A stretch of 64,000 nucleotides of DNA, taken from contig NZ_NEVU01000002.1 in the NCBI RefSeq assembly GCF_002261355.1, positions 62,001-126,000 of the forward strand, read 5' to 3'. Below, piece after piece: positions 57,580 through 64,000 of the stretch. Every line of letters starts with the position of its first letter. The first letter of the stretch is position 1. This DNA is from Bordetella genomosp. 12. Lineage in GTDB: Bacteria > Pseudomonadota > Gammaproteobacteria > Burkholderiales > Burkholderiaceae_B. The notes beneath the pieces are model-generated. The model ran no database searches and was not told the DNA's origin. It saw nothing but the letters and a program-made list of their open reading frames with translations. The translations under genes and the position numbers were made by a program.

Positions 57580-57869
57580 TGCAGGCGGCACCCCGCATCG
57601 CCATTCATTACTGCACGCAATGCCAGTGGCTGTTGCGCGCCGCCTGGATGGCCCAGGAACTGCTTTCGACGTTCGGCACCGACCTGGCCGAGGTGGCGCT
57701 GGTGCCCGGCACGGGGGGCGTGTTCCGTATCGACTACGCCGGTCAGACGCTCTGGGATCGCAAGGCCGACGGCGGCTTCCCCGATGCCAAGACCTTGAAG
57801 CAGAGAGTGCGCGACCGCCTGGACCCCCAGCGTGATCTGGGGCACATCGATAAACACGGCGTGCGCTGA
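57579..57869 (+). CDS. SelW/SelT/SelH-like (Rdx family) protein
   Basis: A 96-residue thioredoxin-like protein with the redox motif CTQC (Cys12 and Cys15), where selenoprotein relatives have CxxU. It starts at the ATG overlapping the GntR-fusion stop (TGATG), so the two are cotranslated. The physiological role of Rdx proteins is unclear; redox signalling is proposed. Confidence 0.82.
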   Translation: MQAAPRIAIHYCTQCQWLLRAAWMAQELLSTFGTDLAEVALVPGTGGVFRIDYAGQTLWDRKADGGFPDAKTLKQRVRDRLDPQRDLGHIDKHGVR

Positions 57870-57898
57870 GGCAGCGTCAGAGATCCGGACGGCACGCG

Positions 57899-58795
57899 AT
57901 GACGCTCAAGCAACTCGAGGCCTTTTACTGGGCGGCGGCCTGCGCCAGTTTTGCCGTGGCCGCCCAGCGCCTGCACCTGTCGGTGTCCTCGCTGTCCAAG
58001 CGCATCGTCGAGCTGGAAGAGGATCTCGACCAGACCCTCTTTGACCGCAGCGGCCACCGTGCCGTACTCACCGCCGCCGGCGACAGGCTGGTGCCGCAGG
58101 CCCGCGAGTTGCTCGCGGCGGCCGACCGCATCCGGGCCTCCATGGCCACGCGAGATGCCTTGGCGGGCCGTTGCCGTTTCGGGGTGGGCGAGTTGAGCGC
58201 CTTGACCTGGTTGCCGGCGCTGATCGGGCGTGTGCGCCAGGCCTATCCGTCGCTGGCCTTGGAACCTTACGTCGATGTCGGGCAGACGCTGGAGCGCAAG
58301 GTGGCCGATGGCGAACTGGACTTCGCCGTCATCGCGGGCCGCTCTTCGCGGGCGGGCATCGTGTCGGTCCCGGTGGGCGAGGCGCGTTTCGTGTGGGTGG
58401 GCGCGCCCCGCGCCGTGGGGCAGGCCACGCATGTCACGCCCGAACTGCTGCGCGTGTGCCCGCTGGTCTCGCTGCCCGAGGGCGCCGGGACCACCCGCTT
58501 GCTGCAGGCCTGGCTGAGCCCGCTGGCCCAGGCGGAGCAGCGCCTGCACTGCAACAACTGGGGCGCCATCGTCGGCATGCTGGTCGAAGGCACCGGCGTG
58601 GGCTTGTTGCCAGGACATTGGGCGCAGGCGCTGGAGCAGGAGGGCAGCCTGCGGATATTGAACAGCGATCCCGCGCCGGGCGCGTTGCCCTATTCCTTTC
58701 AGTACCGGCGCGACGATAGCCGCGTGCTGGTGGAAAAAATGCGGACCGAGGTGATGCGCGCCGTGGACTTCGCCGCGCCTTGCCGGCTGCCCTGA
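57899..58795 (+). CDS. LysR-family transcriptional regulator
   Basis: A 298-residue regulator with an N-terminal winged HTH (MTLKQLEAFYWAAACASFAVAAQ) and a LysR substrate domain (about 90-290). It follows the SelW-like gene on the same strand by 29 bases. It is convergent with the catabolic operon at 58802-61314, whose 3' end is 6 bases away. The target genes are not evident. Confidence 0.9.
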   Translation: MTLKQLEAFYWAAACASFAVAAQRLHLSVSSLSKRIVELEEDLDQTLFDRSGHRAVLTAAGDRLVPQARELLAAADRIRASMATRDALAGRCRFGVGELSALTWLPALIGRVRQAYPSLALEPYVDVGQTLERKVADGELDFAVIAGRSSRAGIVSVPVGEARFVWVGAPRAVGQATHVTPELLRVCPLVSLPEGAGTTRLLQAWLSPLAQAEQRLHCNNWGAIVGMLVEGTGVGLLPGHWAQALEQEGSLRILNSDPAPGALPYSFQYRRDDSRVLVEKMRTEVMRAVDFAAPCRLP

Positions 58796-58801
58796 GGCGG
58801 C

Positions 58802-59380
58802 TCAGCGCTGGCCGTCGTGCACGGCAACCGCTTCCTTGGTCAGGCCGCCCAGACGCGAGTGCACGCGCCCGCCGGTGCCCATGACCAGCGCAAACAGGAT
58901 TTCGTCCGGCCGGGGAGCATCCTGGATGCCGATTTCGATGCTGTTGAAGTGGCTGCGCACATAGGAAGCATGAATGTAGTGCACCGGCACCATCATGCGA
59001 TAGCCGGCCGACGCCACGGCCTTGACGGCGGGCACCATGGCCTTGGGCTCGCCCAGCACCGTGCGCATGGCCCAGCCGCCCGCTTCATGCCAGACGGCAC
59101 CGTGTTCCATTTCGCCATTGATGCCCACGATGGCCGCCTTGCTGTAGACCTCGATGTTGTCCTTACCCAATGTGTCGACCAGCTCGGTGGCCAGCAGGGT
59201 GCCCAGCGAGCGCAGTTCTGCCATGAACGGCATGAGATCGGGCTCGTAACGGCCGGCATAGGGATTGCGGATGACGGCGCAGGCTGCCGCCAGTTTCAGA
59301 GGCTGCGCGGGGGCGGGGCCATTCTCGTGATAGGTGGTCTCGACGATGAGTGTGCGCTTGCGGATGTCGATCAAAGACAT
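58802..59380 (-). CDS. Amino acid synthesis family protein (AA_synth, DUF1185)
   Basis: A 192-residue protein of the family labelled amino acid synthesis. It starts MSLIDIRKRTLIVETTYHENG and contains VIRNPYAGRYEPDLMPFM and GAVWHEAGGWAMR, which are typical. The biochemical activity is not established. It is the last gene of a three-gene operon with a Bug receptor and a dehydrogenase, a common context for catabolism in Bordetella relatives. Confidence 0.8.
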   Translation of the reverse strand: MSLIDIRKRTLIVETTYHENGPAPAQPLKLAAACAVIRNPYAGRYEPDLMPFMAELRSLGTLLATELVDTLGKDNIEVYSKAAIVGINGEMEHGAVWHEAGGWAMRTVLGEPKAMVPAVKAVASAGYRMMVPVHYIHASYVRSHFNSIEIGIQDAPRPDEILFALVMGTGGRVHSRLGGLTKEAVAVHDGQR

Positions 59381-59407
59381 GCTTGAGATCCTTGGGAAAG
59401 TGGGGGG

Positions 59408-60361
59408 TTATTGCGCCGGGATGCCGGTTTCTTTGACGATGGCGGCCCATTTGTCGATTTCGCTTTGGACAAAGGCGCCGAACTGGGCCGGGCTTTGGGT
59501 TTTGACGTTCAAGCCCTGACGCGCATAGGCCTCGCGCACCGTGTCGGAAGCCAGCGCGGCGTTCAAGGCTTGCGCCAGGCGTTCGGTGATGTCCGAAGGC
59601 AGAGCGGCCGGTCCCATGAGTCCGAACCAGACGGTCAGGTCGAAGCCCGGCGCGCCGCTTTCGTTCAGCGTGGGGATGTCGGGGGTGAGGGCAAAGCGCT
59701 CGGGCGTGCTGACGCCGTATACCTTGACCTTGCCGGCGCGCGCCTGTTGCAAGTCGTTGGCCAGATCGGTAAACGTCAGGTCGACGGTGCCGCCGATGAC
59801 GTCGGTCATGGCCTGGGGGCCGCCGCGGTAGGGAATGGGCGTGACGTTCATCTCGCCCATGGCTGCCAGCTTGGCGCCGAAGACCTGGGCGCTGCCGGAA
59901 CCATAGGCATAGGTGAGTTTGCCGGGGTGCTGACGGCCGTAGTTGAACAGTTCGCCGACATTGGCGCCGGGCACCTGGTGGCCGCCGACCAGCAGGTACG
60001 GCGTTTCGGCCACGGCGCCGATGGGCGTGAGGTCACGGGCGGGGTTGTAGGGCAGATCCTTGAACAGGCTGACTGCGCTGGCGGCCGTGGAGACACCGAC
60101 CACGACCAGGGTGTACCCGTCGGGCTTGGCCCGGGCGACTTCGCCCGTGCCGATGATGCCGTTGGCGCCCGGCTTGTTCTCCACCACGATGGGCTGACCC
60201 AGTTGCGCCGCCATGCCCTGGCCCAGGCTGCGTGCCACCACGTCGGTGATGCTGCCGGGAGGAAAGGGCACCATCATGCGTATCGGGCGGTCCGGATAGC
60301 TGGCCGCAGCGGGTGCGGCTGCGCTGAGCGCAAGCGCGAAGGCGAGCAGAGTCTTGGTCAT
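59408..60361 (-). CDS. Bug-family tripartite tricarboxylate transporter receptor
   Basis: A 317-residue periplasmic solute-binding protein with a signal peptide ending AAPAAA. Hallmark motifs are YPDRPIRMMVPFPPGSITDVVARSLGQ (Bug opening), KPGANGIIGTGEVA, and VPYRGG-type PIPYRGGPQAM. Bug receptors are hugely expanded in Bordetella and often lack local TctAB membrane partners, as here. The ligand is probably an organic acid, not identified. Confidence 0.92.
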   Translation of the reverse strand: MTKTLLAFALALSAAAPAAASYPDRPIRMMVPFPPGSITDVVARSLGQGMAAQLGQPIVVENKPGANGIIGTGEVARAKPDGYTLVVVGVSTAASAVSLFKDLPYNPARDLTPIGAVAETPYLLVGGHQVPGANVGELFNYGRQHPGKLTYAYGSGSAQVFGAKLAAMGEMNVTPIPYRGGPQAMTDVIGGTVDLTFTDLANDLQQARAGKVKVYGVSTPERFALTPDIPTLNESGAPGFDLTVWFGLMGPAALPSDITERLAQALNAALASDTVREAYARQGLNVKTQSPAQFGAFVQSEIDKWAAIVKETGIPAQ

Positions 60362-60405
60362 GGGTTGTCTCCGTTGTCGTTGTCGTTATGCACTGCGTAG
60401 GTGGG

Positions 60406-61314
60406 TCAGGCGCCCGGGCTGCCCTGATCCAGGTAGCGATGGATGGCGGTGTTGTCGCTGCCGGCCGGCAGGTTGGCCAGCGCGGACTTCCACAGCCCGG
60501 CACACAGGGACAGTTGGCGAGCCTGCAGGCCCGTCAGTGTCTGCAGTGATTGCGCGGTGTCCAGGTCTTTGGCCATCAGCGCCAAGGCGAAGCCGCCGTT
60601 GTAGGTTTGCGGAATGATGAATTGCTTGAGTTTGGTCTCGGTGGCCACATTGCGCCCGCTGGAAGCATTGAGCACGTCGGTCAGGATCTCCGGATCCAGG
60701 TCCATGCGTTGGGCAATCGCCAGCGCTTCGGAGGCGGCCAGCAACCCGGCCGCGTAGACATAATTGTTCAGTGCCTTCATGGCGTGAGCGGATGCCACCT
60801 TGCCGGTGGGGATGATGGTGCTGCCCATGCATTGCAGGATGGGACGGGCCCGCTCCAGATCCCCGGCGCTGCCGCCAGCCATGATGGCCAGCGAGCCGTT
60901 GGCGGCCTTGGCCACCGCGCCGGAAACCGGCGCATCCATCAGCGCCAGGCCCCGCTCGGCCAGCGCCTGCGCCAGGCGCAGGGTGTCGGCCGGATTGGAC
61001 GAGCCCATGTCGATCAGTAGCGCGCCGCGGCGCAGCACGTCGATCAGGCCAGGCTGGCCCGCCTTGCCCAGGACCACGCTATTGGTGATCGGGCTATTGG
61101 GCAGCATGGTGATCACGGCGTCGCAATCGGCCAGTTCGGTCAGTGCGGCCGCGCGTCGCAGTCGCGATTGCCAGGCGGGGTGGCTGGCCAGGCGGTCGAA
61201 GGGCGCCGCCGCGCTGTCGAAGGCCAGGATCTCCCAGCGCTCATCCCGAGCCAGGTTTTCCAGCATGGGCAGCCCCATCATTCCCAAGCCGACAAAGCCC
61301 AGTTTCCGAATCAT
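60406..61314 (-). CDS. NAD(P)-dependent beta-hydroxyacid dehydrogenase (3-hydroxyisobutyrate dehydrogenase family)
   Basis: A 302-residue enzyme. It has an N-terminal Rossmann motif GFVGLGMMGLPMLENLA, the substrate motif DAPVSGAVAKAANGSLAIMAGG, and the catalytic lysine region KALNNYVYAAGLLAASEA. It oxidises beta-hydroxyacids such as 3-hydroxyisobutyrate or tartronate semialdehyde. First gene of the operon and divergent from a LysR regulator. Confidence 0.92.
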   Translation of the reverse strand: MIRKLGFVGLGMMGLPMLENLARDERWEILAFDSAAAPFDRLASHPAWQSRLRRAAALTELADCDAVITMLPNSPITNSVVLGKAGQPGLIDVLRRGALLIDMGSSNPADTLRLAQALAERGLALMDAPVSGAVAKAANGSLAIMAGGSAGDLERARPILQCMGSTIIPTGKVASAHAMKALNNYVYAAGLLAASEALAIAQRMDLDPEILTDVLNASSGRNVATETKLKQFIIPQTYNGGFALALMAKDLDTAQSLQTLTGLQARQLSLCAGLWKSALANLPAGSDNTAIHRYLDQGSPGA

Positions 61315-61423
61315 GCATCTTCCTTATCGAAACCTCCGGAACCTGCCGGAGAAAAACGAAAATCCTAACCACGGGGCGACCGGAAAAGGTAATGCGAACT
61401 TGATTCCGGGGTATAACGTTTCA

Positions 61424-61433
61424 TTATCGATAA
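61424..61433. promoter_or_regulatory. Candidate LysR binding palindrome (TTATCGATAA)
   Basis: A 10-bp perfect palindrome in the 137-base gap between the divergent dehydrogenase operon and its LysR gene. It ends 18 bases before the LysR start. Consistent with autoregulation, but short. Confidence 0.4.
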
Positions 61434-61451
61434 GGGCAGGCGAAGAGGTAA

Positions 61452-62348
61452 ATGCGCTTTAAACTCAGGCAGATGGAGGCATTTCGGGCGGTGATGCTCA
61501 CCGGCTCCATGAACGGCGCGGCGCGCCTGCTGTTCGTCTCTCAGCCGGCGGTCAGCCGCTTGATCGGTCATGCCGAGCAGACGCTGGGCCTGCAGTTATT
61601 CGAGCGCGACAAGGGCAAACTCACGCCCACCTCCGAAGCGCAGCGTCTGTTCCAGGAAATCGGTCCCTGGTTCGATGAGGCGCTGCGCATCGACGAGTTG
61701 GCGCGCGACCTGGCCGCCCGGCCGGAAGGAGCGCTCAACCTGTGCTCCAGCCCCAGTCTGGCCCTGAATTTCCTGCCCCCGGTGCTGGCCCGCTATCTGA
61801 ACGAGCATCCGGATGTGCGCGTCAAGTACCACACGACTTTGCTGTCCGACATGGCGCACGAGTTGCTGGGGCGCAAAGTGGAGTTGGCCATTTCGGTCTT
61901 GCCCATCGATCATCCCAATCTGGTCGTCGAACCCTTCGCTTCGGGACAGATGGTGTGCATTCTTCCGCTGGATCATCCCCTGGCGGCCCAGGAGGCCGTC
62001 GGCCTCGAGGAGCTGGCGCGGGAAAGACTGGTGCTCTACCACCGCAACATTCCGTTTGGCCAATTGGTGGCCGCGGCTTTTCAGCGGGCGGGAGTCCCCT
62101 GGCGGCCGGCGGTGGATATCGTGCGCGCCGAGCTGGCTTGCGCCCTGGTGGGCAGCGGAGCGGGCGTGGCCATCGTCGATGAGTTCTCCGTCGGCGGCAA
62201 AGGCTGGCCGGGTGTGGTCGTGCGGCCGCTGCGTCAGTCCATCCCCCTGGCCTTGAGCCTGGTGCGGTCGCGCTTCGAACGGCCCAGCCGTCATGTGCAG
62301 CGATTCGTGCGCATGCTCAAGGCACACGTGCAGCAGGTCAAGGGCTAG
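61452..62348 (+). CDS. LysR-family regulator of the divergent dehydrogenase/Bug operon
   Basis: A 298-residue regulator: N-terminal HTH (LRQMEAFRAVMLTGSMNGAARLLFVSQPAVSRLI) and a LysR effector domain. Divergent placement next to the hydroxyacid dehydrogenase operon suggests it controls those genes in response to the pathway substrate. Confidence 0.92.
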   Translation: MRFKLRQMEAFRAVMLTGSMNGAARLLFVSQPAVSRLIGHAEQTLGLQLFERDKGKLTPTSEAQRLFQEIGPWFDEALRIDELARDLAARPEGALNLCSSPSLALNFLPPVLARYLNEHPDVRVKYHTTLLSDMAHELLGRKVELAISVLPIDHPNLVVEPFASGQMVCILPLDHPLAAQEAVGLEELARERLVLYHRNIPFGQLVAAAFQRAGVPWRPAVDIVRAELACALVGSGAGVAIVDEFSVGGKGWPGVVVRPLRQSIPLALSLVRSRFERPSRHVQRFVRMLKAHVQQVKG

Positions 62349-62387
62349 CCTTGCTCCCCGATCGGGCCATGCGCTATCTTCAGGGGC

Positions 62388-63335
62388 ATGAATGCTTCTC
62401 AAATGGCCCTGAACGGGCACGAAATCCTGCACATCATCATCAACACCGGTTCCGGACGCGACGATGCCGGGCAAGTGCAAGCCCTCATCGGCGAAGCGCT
62501 GCGCGCGGCGGGCCGCCAGTACGTCATCCATCCTGTGGACGATGCCAGACGGCTGGCCGAGATCGCACGCGATGTGGTGGCGCGGGCGCGTCAGGAAGGC
62601 GGCGTGGTGGTGGCTGCCGGGGGCGATGGCACGCTCAATGCCGTGGCCGGCGCGGTGCTGGGCAGCGGCGTGCCCTTTGGCATCCTGCCCCAGGGCACGT
62701 TCAATTACTTCGGGCGTGTCTACGGCATATCCCAGGACACCGTCCAGGCCGTCCAGGCTTTGCTCAGCGCACGTCCGCAGCCGGTCCAGGTCGGGCTGGT
62801 CAACGGACGGCTCTTTCTGGTCAATGCCAGTCTGGGGCTGTACCCGCAACTGCTGGAAGACCGCGAAGCCTATAAGAATCGTTTCGGCCGGCGCCGGTGG
62901 GTCGCCTTGCTCTCCGGCCTGGTGACGCTGTGGCGTCATCGCCGCCAGCTCGACCTGACGCTGGAGTATGGCGGGCAGCGGCTGCGCACGCCCACGCTGG
63001 TCGTGGGCAACAACGCTTTGCAATTGCGGCAGGTCGGGATCGACCAGGCCGAGGCGCCGGAACAAGGCAAGCTGCTGGCCATGACGCTGCGCCCGGTGGG
63101 GACCTGGACGCTTTACGGACTGTTGCTGCGCGGGCTCATGAGCCGGCTCGGAGAGGCCGAGCAGGTCAGCAGCTTTGCCTTCGAACGCCTGACGGTGGGG
63201 CTGCGCAGCCGGCGCGTCAAGGTGGCCATGGATGGCGAGATCTGTTGGCTGGATACGCCCTTGCGCTTTGAGGTCTCGCCCCAGCCGCTCGATTTCCTGG
63301 TGCCTGCCGAAGAACACCGTCTGGAGCCGGAATGA
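62388..63335 (+). CDS. Diacylglycerol kinase-family lipid kinase
   Basis: A 315-residue protein with the DAGK catalytic domain. Nucleotide motif VVAAGGDGTLNAVAG (GGDGT 78-82), INTGSG near the start, and GILPQGTFNYFGR are as in YegS-like lipid kinases. It probably phosphorylates a lipid at the membrane; the lipid is unknown. It overlaps the metallophosphoesterase gene by 4 bases (ATGA). Confidence 0.88.
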   Translation: MNASQMALNGHEILHIIINTGSGRDDAGQVQALIGEALRAAGRQYVIHPVDDARRLAEIARDVVARARQEGGVVVAAGGDGTLNAVAGAVLGSGVPFGILPQGTFNYFGRVYGISQDTVQAVQALLSARPQPVQVGLVNGRLFLVNASLGLYPQLLEDREAYKNRFGRRRWVALLSGLVTLWRHRRQLDLTLEYGGQRLRTPTLVVGNNALQLRQVGIDQAEAPEQGKLLAMTLRPVGTWTLYGLLLRGLMSRLGEAEQVSSFAFERLTVGLRSRRVKVAMDGEICWLDTPLRFEVSPQPLDFLVPAEEHRLEPE

Positions 63336-64000
63336 CCCGGGTCTTGCATATCTCCGATACGCATTTCGGCACGGTGCATGAGAGCACCGAACGCGCGCTG
63401 CAGGATATGGTGCAGACCACCCGGCCCGATCTGGTGCTCATCGGCGGGGATATTACGCAGCGGGCGCGCAAAGGCCAGTTCGCCGCGGCGCGCCGCTTCG
63501 TGCAAAGCCTGCAACGGCCCGTGCTGGCCGTGCCTGGCAATCACGATATTCCTCTGTTCAATCTGGCGGCGCGGCTGTTCAACCCTTACGGCAATTACCG
63601 CCAGGCGCTCGGAGTCAATCTCGAGCCGGTATTCGAAGATGACCGTCTGCTGGTCATCGGGGTCAACAGTACCCACCCCGCGCGGCGCAAGGATGGCCGG
63701 GTGAGCCCGCGGCAGGCGCAGCGGGTGGTGCAGCGTCTGCATGCGGCGCGCCCGGGGCAGTTGCGCATCGTACTGCTGCATCACCCGGTACGGGCCGTGG
63801 AAGAGAGCGATACGGCCAATCTGCTGATCGGCCGCGAATTTGCCGTGCCGGCCTGGGTGGATGCCGGCGCCGATCTCATCCTCGGCGGGCATATCCATCT
63901 GCCCTATGTCGTGCCCCTGGCCGGGCGGCTCGGGCGCGCGGCCTGGTGTGTGCAGGCGGGCACGGCGCTGTCGTGGCGTGTGCGCGGCGGGATTCCCAAC
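63332..64000 (+). CDS. Metallophosphoesterase (calcineurin-like), partial at window end
   Basis: 223 codons are in the window, and the frame is open at base 64000. Metal-binding motifs are in order: DTH in VLHISDTHFG (Asp9, His11), GGD in LIGGDITQ, GNHD in AVPGNHDIP and GGHIH near the end. It resembles the CpdA/3',5'-cyclic-nucleotide or general phosphodiesterase group. Cotranslated with the lipid kinase, so a linked role in lipid or polar-head phosphate metabolism is possible (inference). Confidence 0.9.
   Translation, partial: MTRVLHISDTHFGTVHESTERALQDMVQTTRPDLVLIGGDITQRARKGQFAAARRFVQSLQRPVLAVPGNHDIPLFNLAARLFNPYGNYRQALGVNLEPVFEDDRLLVIGVNSTHPARRKDGRVSPRQAQRVVQRLHAARPGQLRIVLLHHPVRAVEESDTANLLIGREFAVPAWVDAGADLILGGHIHLPYVVPLAGRLGRAAWCVQAGTALSWRVRGGIPN

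Overview
The window reads as a chromosomal segment of a betaproteobacterium of the Burkholderiales, family Alcaligenaceae, most likely a Bordetella or close relative. The reasons are its high GC, the gene orders hfq-hflX-hflK-hflC-hisZ-purA and ndk-rlmN-rodZ-ispG-hisS-yfgM-bamB-der, a Bug-family binding receptor, ectoine genes, and an ISL3-family insertion sequence whose length and 406-residue transposase fit IS1001 of Bordetella. This assignment is inferred from gene content; no database search was possible.

Layout. 1-1458: end of an ectoine/hydroxyectoine operon (ectB tail, ectC, ectD) closed by a terminator. 1459-2765: an intact IS1001-like element inserted in the T-tract of that terminator, with an 8-bp target duplication. 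2895-8556: a MOSC protein, a guanidinium exporter under a guanidine-II riboswitch, panD, a ferredoxin-type flavin reductase, and a D-amino-acid dehydrogenase paired with an orphan ABC binding protein. 8678-16867: an eight-gene R64/Tcp-like type IVb pilus operon (pilL-N-O-P-Q-R-S-V) preceded by an inverted repeat. 16949-48000: mostly housekeeping, namely alaS, a tusA-like gene, rpsP-rimM-trmD, valS, the ndk-to-hisC run, hfq-hflX-hflKC, hisZ-purA-phosphoribosyltransferase, the macromolecular synthesis genes rpsU-dnaG-rpoD, and a CAT-anticodon tRNA.

47930-52781 is an accessory-looking stretch. It holds two divergent paralogous secreted transglutaminase-like proteins separated by a G-tract-rich intergenic region, a membrane-anchored glucuronyl C5-epimerase-like gene broken by one in-frame amber codon, a 27-bp palindrome, and small orphan genes. 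52991-64000 carries signalling, transport and catabolic genes: an HD-GYP protein, a hotdog thioesterase, a LysE-type exporter, a PilZ protein, a GntR regulator fused to a periplasmic-type solute-binding domain, a SelW-like protein, two LysR regulators, a three-gene catabolic operon with a Bug receptor, a lipid kinase, and a metallophosphoesterase cut by the window end.

The observations most worth following are the transglutaminase pair with its G-tracts, the GntR/solute-binding fusion with an internal ribosome site, the mutually exclusive RNA structures in front of hisZ, the reduced type IVb pilus locus with a repeat over its start site, and the amber-interrupted epimerase gene.
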